Origin: Sphingorhabdus sp. M41 | GTDB taxonomy: Bacteria > Pseudomonadota > Alphaproteobacteria > Sphingomonadales > Sphingomonadaceae | Direction: 5' to 3' | NCBI RefSeq assembly: GCF_001586275.1 | Contig: NZ_CP014545.1 | Coordinates: 2,196,501 to 2,260,500 of the forward strand | DNA: 64,000 nt | In this document: piece after piece, positions 59,118-64,000 of the stretch | Position numbering within the stretch: the stretch's first letter is position 1 | Layout: each line of letters starts with the position of its first letter | The notes under the pieces: generated by a model | What the model saw: only the letters and a program-made list of their open reading frames with translations | What the model was told of the DNA's origin: nothing | The model's database searches: none | Program-made: the position numbers and the translations under genes

Positions 59118-59617
59118 TTCTGCTTCCCTCCGCTTTTCTGGCCAGCTTCTTTCAGATGATGTTCGACCAGTCGGCGATCGACCGGGACGTCATCGGTTGT
59201 GTCGAGCAATGTTTGCGGATTCCACAGACAGAAGGTCGTGCCGATGCCGTGAAACAGGACGTTGCTCTCAAGATTACCGATTTCCCGCAGTTGCGGCGGC
59301 AGGATGAAGCGGCCGCTGGCGTCAAAGCTCAAATCCTGCAACGAAGAAAATTTCCGGGCGCCGGCAGCATCCTTGTCGAAACTGTCGCCACGCGCGATCG
59401 CGGCTTCCCACTGCCTGTCAATTTCGCTGAGCATATCAGCTTTGCGGCTGAGACCGAAGCCGACGAGGCAATCCCATTTTTCGTGTGTGCCGAGACAGAG
59501 CGTGCGTCCGTCGCTGCTTTCAACCAGATTTTTACGCAGGAAGGCGGGTACCGACAGCCGACCTTTATCGTCTATCGCCGATATTGCAGAGCCTGAATAT
59601 GCATATGCACCTGACAC
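59114..59617 (-). CDS. mraZ: Transcriptional regulator MraZ
   Basis: 167 residues, starting at GTG 59617 (GAGGGA about 10 bases upstream; no in-frame ATG nearby). Two AbrB-like swapped-hairpin units each show the DxxxR motif ([17 protein letters not shown] and [16 protein letters not shown]). MraZ binds short G-rich direct repeats in front of its own gene and represses the dcw operon. A six-fold GGGW array 114-173 bases upstream is its likely operator. It leads the cluster and overlaps rsmH by ATGA. Confidence 0.96.
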   Translation of the reverse strand: MSGAYAYSGSAISAIDDKGRLSVPAFLRKNLVESSDGRTLCLGTHEKWDCLVGFGLSRKADMLSEIDRQWEAAIARGDSFDKDAAGARKFSSLQDLSFDASGRFILPPQLREIGNLESNVLFHGIGTTFCLWNPQTLLDTTDDVPVDRRLVEHHLKEAGQKSGGKQK

Positions 59618-59730
59618 AGCGGAAATCCCTCATCCGAACCGGGGGCGATAATCTCCCCGATTCAGAAGCGCGCTTGCTAGCGCCCTTCCGAAAACAGAAT
59701 CCCGGACAGGAAGAATACCCCGATAACAAA

Positions 59731-59790
59731 TCAGGGTTATCAGGGGAACGTGAGGGATGGAAGGGGATTTTACGGGATATTACGGGTAAA
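59731..59790 (-). promoter_or_regulatory. mraZ: Six-unit 10-bp direct-repeat array, candidate MraZ operator
   Basis: On the plus strand, GGGT, GGGA, GGGA, GGGA, GGGA and GGGT begin at 59734, 59744, 59754, 59764, 59774 and 59784, one per helical turn without a single base of drift; the intervening six bases vary. Known MraZ sites in E. coli are TGGG-type boxes with the same 10-bp spacing, but only three of them. The array precedes mraZ and would lie on one face of the DNA. Binding by MraZ is inference. Confidence 0.75.
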
Positions 59791-59805
59791 TGGAATTAAC
59801 TCACT

Positions 59806-59833
59806 GTAATATTAGAATTTTAATTTACGCCAA
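59806..59833 (-). promoter_or_regulatory. Candidate dcw promoter
   Basis: Minus-strand TTGGCG (59833-59828) and TATTAC (59811-59806) with a 16-base spacer, in an AT-rich segment just upstream of the GGGW array. Transcription would start near 59799, putting the array immediately downstream where a bound oligomer could block initiation or escape. Each hexamer is an imperfect match. Confidence 0.35.
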
Positions 59834-59888
59834 TTTGAGCACCAATCTGGACTTCGGCGCTGGCTTGGCGGATATGGCCAGAATAACG

Positions 59889-60680
59889 TCATTTCCCGGC
59901 ATCCCTGTCACCGACATATTCCGCCATCAGGGAATCGACGAAGCGCACGGCGCCGCTTTTCTGCGGTGACAGCGTGGCGGATTCCGGCCAAAGCGCTGCA
60001 TTGAGAAGATCTGCATCCGCGACGATCGTGGCCCTCCCCTGCCCGATCGAACATCGGGCAATAAAATCTGCCGCACTCAATTTGCAGCGCACATCCGGCT
60101 GCGCCTTGCCCGAGATCAGTTCGAGCTTGCCAATTCCTTGAGTGACAAACGAAGAGTCGCCAATTTGGAGGTCGACGATTTCTGCCTTATCTTCTCCGAC
60201 AGCAACAAGCTCTAGCCCCCAATAGCCTAACAAGGGCGAGAGGAAGCCAGTGACCAATGGCCGCCGCGGATCGCCGAGCGGCAATTCTGACGGCCAGGCC
60301 AGATCCGGGTCGGTCAGGATGATGACGGCGCCGCCCGCACGAACCCAGGTATCGAGATCGGTCAAGTCGGCGGGGTCCATGGCGCGCGGTTGGGCCAGCA
60401 TGACAATGTCCGGATTTTCCCGAGCGAGATTTTCCAGACTGTCGACCGCCGCTATATCATATTGCCCCTGCCAATAGCGGTAGACAGGCGCGGGTTCCGA
60501 ACCTCCGGAGAGAACGGTTTTCATCGACGCCCCCTCACCCCAGACCAGCGGCAGACTGGTCATAAGCTGTATGCGCGACTTGGCCGGCGCAGGATCAGGC
60601 GGGGAATCGCTCGCGCTGCATTGTGCAAGCATCAGCAATGCCAACAGGGCCGACGGGACCGTCTGCCAGAAACCCGCCAA
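59889..60680 (-). CDS. Putative envelope protein, DUF4350/GldG-like
   Basis: 263 residues. Hydrophobic N-terminus ending ALLALLMLAQCSAS, a possible but atypical lipobox (Gln before Cys). The body contains MTSLPLVWGEGASMK and LDTWVRAGGAVIILTDPDLAWPS, the pattern of GldG/DUF4350-like domains that resemble an inactive periplasmic-binding or GATase-like fold. The start is TTG 60680, directly after the TAG of the upstream gene, with GGGAG about 10 bases before. Function unknown. Confidence 0.65.
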   Translation of the reverse strand: MAGFWQTVPSALLALLMLAQCSASDSPPDPAPAKSRIQLMTSLPLVWGEGASMKTVLSGGSEPAPVYRYWQGQYDIAAVDSLENLARENPDIVMLAQPRAMDPADLTDLDTWVRAGGAVIILTDPDLAWPSELPLGDPRRPLVTGFLSPLLGYWGLELVAVGEDKAEIVDLQIGDSSFVTQGIGKLELISGKAQPDVRCKLSAADFIARCSIGQGRATIVADADLLNAALWPESATLSPQKSGAVRFVDSLMAEYVGDRDAGK

Positions 60681-61052
60681 CTAGCGTCGCTCCCGGTCCA
60701 TAGGCGCATCCAGATTCGGGTCCGGCTTCAGGTCGGGGACGGTCTGCCCAGGCAAATTGGCAGCAGGTTTTTGCACTTCCGCCTTGCCAGCACCCGATGC
60801 CGGGGCCGGGGTGATCCCCAATTCGGCCAGTGGTTCGGCAGGCTTTTCTTCTGGATTGCTGGCGAGCGGAGGCGCAATGCCGCTTCCGTCACCCTGGATT
60901 TCTTCCAGCACCGTCGGTTCATGGCTGGCCCGCTGAATCACGAAATTGGCAACGCTGACCAGCAGCAGTACCGCCGCCAGACCGACGACACCGACCTGGA
61001 TGCGCTGCATCGTGTCCTGTCGACCGGAAGTCTGTGGTTTTTTAATCATCAT
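60681..61052 (-). CDS. Single-pass membrane protein with Pro/Ala-rich tail, unknown function
   Basis: 123 residues: cytoplasmic start, one helix (VGVVGLAAVLLLVSVANFVI, about 20-39), then a flexible Pro/Ala/Glu-rich exterior. It overlaps the cysK stop by 11 bases and abuts the next gene, so the three form one operon. No family is recognised. The topology with the neighbouring envelope protein suggests a joint periplasmic role. Confidence 0.7.
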   Translation of the reverse strand: MMIKKPQTSGRQDTMQRIQVGVVGLAAVLLLVSVANFVIQRASHEPTVLEEIQGDGSGIAPPLASNPEEKPAEPLAELGITPAPASGAGKAEVQKPAANLPGQTVPDLKPDPNLDAPMDRERR

Positions 61053-62037
61053 TGTCGAGCCACGGGAATACCGGCAGCCCCTTTTCTTTCAGCCACGCGG
61101 CATTGTAGAGCGAGGACAGATAGCGAAAACCGGTATCACAAAGGATGGTCGCAACCCGGCTACCCGGCCCCAGTTCCTTGCCCAGCGCGATCGCGCCGGC
61201 AACATTGATGCCTGACGACATGCCGAGACACAGGCCTTCATCCATCAGCAGCCGTTCGACCCAGACCAGCGCTTCCTCATCGGAAATGCGATATTGCCTG
61301 TCGATCGGGGCGTCTTCCAGATTACCGGTGATCCGGCCCTGCCCGATACCTTCGGCAACACTATTACCCTCGGACTTGAGCTCGCCATGGGCATAATATT
61401 CGTAGAGCGCTGCGCCATGCGGGTCGGACAAGGCGATCGTCACCTTTTCGTCTTTTGCCTTCAGCCCCATGCCAACGCCGGCCAGCGTACCACCGGTCCC
61501 GACAGCGCAGGTAAAGCCGTCGATCTTGCCGTCCATCTGGTCCCAGATTTCCTCCGCCGTCGTCTCGATATGGGCGCGGCGGTTGGCGACATTATCAAAC
61601 TGGTTGGCCCAGACGGCGCCCTCGGTCTCTTCGGCAATCCGGCGTGACTGATGGACGAAATGGCACTGGCTGGAATAAGGCGCAGCCGGCACCGTGATCA
61701 GTTCCGCACCCAGCGCGCGCAACGTATCCATTTTCTCCCGGCTCTGGGTTTCCGGCATGACGATGGTCGATTTATAGCCCTTGGCATTGGCGACCAAAGC
61801 GATACCGATACCGGTATTGCCGGCAGTCCCCTCGACGATCCTTCCGCCGGGCTTGAGCAATCCACGCTCCTCGGCATCCTGAATGATATAAAGAGCGGCG
61901 CGGTCTTTCACCGAAGCGCCGGGATTGGCAAATTCGCACTTGCCGTAAATGTCGCAACCGGCAGCTTCGCTGGGTCCGGAAAGGCGGACAAGCGGCGTAT
62001 TGCCGATCAGTTCGAGTGTGTTTGGAATGATGCTCAT
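61042..62037 (-). CDS. cysK: Cysteine synthase A (O-acetylserine sulfhydrylase)
   Basis: 331 residues from ATG 62037 (MSIIPNTLELIGNTPLVRLS). The PLP lysine is in ANPGASVKDRAALYI; EGTAGNTGIGIALV is the substrate loop and CAVGTGGTLAGVGMGLK the phosphate loop. It makes cysteine from O-acetylserine and sulfide in the cytoplasm. Some fold-type II relatives use homocysteine (CBS-like); length and loops favour CysK. Confidence 0.92.
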   Translation of the reverse strand: MSIIPNTLELIGNTPLVRLSGPSEAAGCDIYGKCEFANPGASVKDRAALYIIQDAEERGLLKPGGRIVEGTAGNTGIGIALVANAKGYKSTIVMPETQSREKMDTLRALGAELITVPAAPYSSQCHFVHQSRRIAEETEGAVWANQFDNVANRRAHIETTAEEIWDQMDGKIDGFTCAVGTGGTLAGVGMGLKAKDEKVTIALSDPHGAALYEYYAHGELKSEGNSVAEGIGQGRITGNLEDAPIDRQYRISDEEALVWVERLLMDEGLCLGMSSGINVAGAIALGKELGPGSRVATILCDTGFRYLSSLYNAAWLKEKGLPVFPWLDNDD

Positions 62038-62215
62038 ACACCAATACATAGTGCGCGCGATTTCGCGCGGCAAGCTTGAAGCTTTTTTAGGCCCAATAGC
62101 ATTGCTTTAGTCGAGCATCGGCTGCCTTGAATCCAGAAAATTGCCAGTACGCAGCAGAAGATTATCATGCTAGGCGCATCGAAACTTCTGGTTTGAAACA
62201 AGGAATGACAGCATC

Positions 62216-63067
62216 ATGGTTGAGAAAAAATATGAATGTTTCGATGTCGAAATAGAAAATGGCATCGCTCATATCCGGATGAACCGGCCGGAAAAACTCA
62301 ACAGCATGAACAAGGCATTCTGGAATGATCTGCCGGAAATTGTCGAAGACATCGATATCAACGCCCGCGCGCGGGTGATCGTCATAAGCTCCACCGGCAA
62401 GCATTTCTCCGCCGGCATGGATCTCTCCGTTTTCGCTCCGCAACCCGACAACAAGATCGACGGAGCCGACAAGCATGTGATTGCGGAAATGTTCCGCTCC
62501 AATGTCAAACGCATCCAGCATAGTTTCAACGCACTGGAAGAAGCCCGCATCCCGGTATTGTTCGCGCTGCACGGCGGCGTCATCGGCGGCGCGATCGACA
62601 TGATCAGCGCGGGTGACATACGCTGGTGCAGCAAGGATGCGATATTCTGCATTCAGGAAACCAATATCGGCATGACCGCAGATGTCGGCACCTTCCCGCG
62701 CCTGCAACGCTATATCCCGGAAGGCTGGGTCAAGGAAATGGCTTATACCGGTCGCCGGATCGATGCGGCGAAAGCCAAGGAAATCGGGCTGGTCAACGAC
62801 GTGTTCGAAACGCAGGAAGAATGTCTCGCCCATGTCATGGAAACCGCGAGGGAAATTGCGTCGAAATCGCCGCTAGCGATTACCGGATGCAAGGTCCTGA
62901 TCAACTATGGCCGCGACCACAATACGGCGGATACGCTCGACTATATCGGCGTCTGGAACGCCGGCATGTTCCCTCCTTCGCATATTCAGGAAGCGGTCGC
63001 TGCGATGAGCGAGAAACGCGATGCGGATTTTCCCGACCTGCTGCCGCTCAGAACAACTCCGATGTAA
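62216..63067 (+). CDS. Crotonase family, delta(3,5)-delta(2,4)-dienoyl-CoA isomerase-like
   Basis: 283 residues. The oxyanion region HFSAGMDLSVF and HGGVIGGAIDMISAGDIRWC are crotonase motifs. FCIQETNIGMTADVGTFPRL keeps the Glu and Asp that act as acid/base in dienoyl-CoA isomerase (ECH1), spaced eight residues apart, rather than the two-glutamate layout of hydratases. It likely helps degrade unsaturated fatty acids. It is divergent from cysK with a 178-base gap and has AAGGA before the ATG. Confidence 0.85.
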   Translation: MVEKKYECFDVEIENGIAHIRMNRPEKLNSMNKAFWNDLPEIVEDIDINARARVIVISSTGKHFSAGMDLSVFAPQPDNKIDGADKHVIAEMFRSNVKRIQHSFNALEEARIPVLFALHGGVIGGAIDMISAGDIRWCSKDAIFCIQETNIGMTADVGTFPRLQRYIPEGWVKEMAYTGRRIDAAKAKEIGLVNDVFETQEECLAHVMETAREIASKSPLAITGCKVLINYGRDHNTADTLDYIGVWNAGMFPPSHIQEAVAAMSEKRDADFPDLLPLRTTPM

Positions 63068-63088
63068 TTTCGCGCGCGCGAACCATCG

Positions 63089-64000
63089 ATGATAAATTTT
63101 ATATATGCCCTGATCCCGGTGGTCCTGATCACCGCATTGGGATGGTTGCTGGCGCACAGGAATTTCCTGCCCACCGAGGGCTGGCGCGCGATCGAGAGAC
63201 TGGTCTATTTCATATTCTTCCCGGCACTAATCATCAATGTGCTGGCCAGCGCCTCTTTCGAGATCGTGCCCTGGGCCATGGTGCTGGTGCTGATCGGCTC
63301 GCAACTCGCTCTCGCGTCATTGGGTTTGCTGGCAAAGCGAGCCGATGACGGACCGCGAAAGGGCTCGATCGTCCAGTCCAATGTCCGCTGGAATACGTTT
63401 GTTGGCCTGTCCATCGCCAGCGCTCTGTTCGGCGAACCGGGTCTCGCCCTCATGGCCATAGCGGTCGCGGTGCTGACTCCGACGGCCAATGTCATTTCGG
63501 TTCTGGCCCTGACCCATTTCGCCGATCAAAACGGCGAGAAAAAAACGCATGTCGTGATGGATATGATCCGCAATCCGCTGATCATCGGTTGCATGATCGG
63601 CATCGCGTTCAATCTGCTGGGCATTGCTCCGACCGGAATTGCCGAGAAAACCCTCGATATATTGGGACAGGCCACGCTTGCGCTCGGCCTTCTCGTGGTC
63701 GGCGCAGCAGTTGACCTGGAGGCATTCAAACGGGCGGGCCATAGCACATTGACATGGTCAGCCGTGCGCCTGGCCGGCTTGCCACTCGTCGCACTGGCTG
63801 CAGGATTGCTCTTCAGCCTCCCCGCAGACAGCCTTGCCATTGTCGTGATAGCCGCTGCCACACCGACCGCGAGCAGCGGCTATATATTGGCACGGCAACT
63901 CGGCGGTGATGCGACTTTGTCAGCCAATCTTATCGCTGTGCAGACAGTGTTTTCGGTGGTGTCCATGCCGGCCATCTACGCGCTCTATTTGCTGGCTCAA
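63089..64000 (+). CDS. AEC-family transporter (auxin-efflux-carrier-like), 3' end cut
   Basis: 304 codons are open from ATG 63089 to the window end with no stop. Translation gives eight to ten hydrophobic helices (INFIYALIPVVLITALGWLL; ERLVYFIFFPALIINVLA; GSIVQSNVRWNTFVGLSIAS; NPLIIGCMIGIAFNLLGIAP), with the SNxRxNTF and NPLI motifs typical of AEC permeases. Family length is about 300-320, so only a few residues are missing. These carriers export or exchange small organic acids; the substrate is unknown. It follows the crotonase gene by 21 bases. Confidence 0.85.
   Translation, partial: MINFIYALIPVVLITALGWLLAHRNFLPTEGWRAIERLVYFIFFPALIINVLASASFEIVPWAMVLVLIGSQLALASLGLLAKRADDGPRKGSIVQSNVRWNTFVGLSIASALFGEPGLALMAIAVAVLTPTANVISVLALTHFADQNGEKKTHVVMDMIRNPLIIGCMIGIAFNLLGIAPTGIAEKTLDILGQATLALGLLVVGAAVDLEAFKRAGHSTLTWSAVRLAGLPLVALAAGLLFSLPADSLAIVVIAAATPTASSGYILARQLGGDATLSANLIAVQTVFSVVSMPAIYALYLLAQ

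Noticed and set aside
62051-62066. Perfect CGCGCGA/TCGCGCG hairpin upstream of cysK considered as a terminator
   Set aside because: It lies in the divergent promoter region with no transcript ending there, and the later T-run is too distant; a short GC palindrome by chance is more likely.

Overview
The window looks like chromosomal core DNA from an alphaproteobacterium of the order Sphingomonadales (Sphingopyxis/Sphingorhabdus/Parasphingorhabdus-like). The evidence is a short epsilon subunit in the ATP synthase operon, a long and tightly overlapped division/cell-wall (dcw) cluster led by mraZ, a split glycine dehydrogenase, a sphingomonad-style valine degradation cluster and several kinds of dispersed palindromic repeat. 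No rRNA, tRNA, phage, insertion sequence or CRISPR array was seen. The genus is an inference; no database search was possible.

Layout. 1-3317: end of the F1Fo-ATP synthase operon (atpA' G D C), with a ~124-bp palindromic repeat between atpD and atpC. 3532-7286: a glycosyltransferase, a convergent DMT exporter and a lone CpaF-type secretion ATPase. 7295-15285 (minus strand): valine catabolism (mmsA, acyl-CoA dehydrogenase, 3-hydroxyisobutyryl-CoA hydrolase, enoyl-CoA hydratase, mmsB) with a secreted M19 dipeptidase and a polysaccharide deacetylase embedded in it. 15377-18065: a second DMT transporter and an exported amidohydrolase. 18066-18971: a 0.9-kb gene-free stretch whose first half is a stack of inverted repeats. 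18972-21084: a membrane protein and a membrane-anchored adenylate cyclase.

21121-26418 is a copper/sulfur block: CsoR repressor and glutaredoxin-MauE fusion on the minus strand, copAB on the plus strand, a perfect CsoR-like operator between them, then an ETHE1-like persulfide dioxygenase-rhodanese fusion. 26452-31867 holds VanZ-like, hypothetical, COQ4-like, acyl-CoA ligase, methyltransferase and bile-acid-symporter-family genes. 32017-36935 is the glycine cleavage operon (gcvT-H-PA-PB) behind a tandem glycine riboswitch, again with a repeat inside it.

37047-59617 (minus strand) is the dcw cluster in transcription order mraZ, rsmH, ftsL, ftsI, murE, murF, mraY, murD, ftsW, murG, murC, (47-codon frame), murB, ddl, ftsQ, ftsA, ftsZ, followed by a TPR/SPOR protein, a dGTPase-like HD hydrolase and an SDR-like protein. 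Almost every junction from mraZ to ftsQ is a 4-base ATGA overlap. Upstream of mraZ lies a six-unit array of GGGW spaced exactly 10 bp, a strong MraZ operator candidate. 59889-64000: a cysK operon with two envelope proteins, a dienoyl-CoA isomerase-like crotonase and an AEC transporter cut by the window end.

The most unusual signals are regulatory or architectural: repeat elements inside essential operons that seem to have been accommodated by translation (supplying Shine-Dalgarno sequences, or a coupling mini-frame between murC and murB), and the 10-bp-phased array in front of the division cluster.
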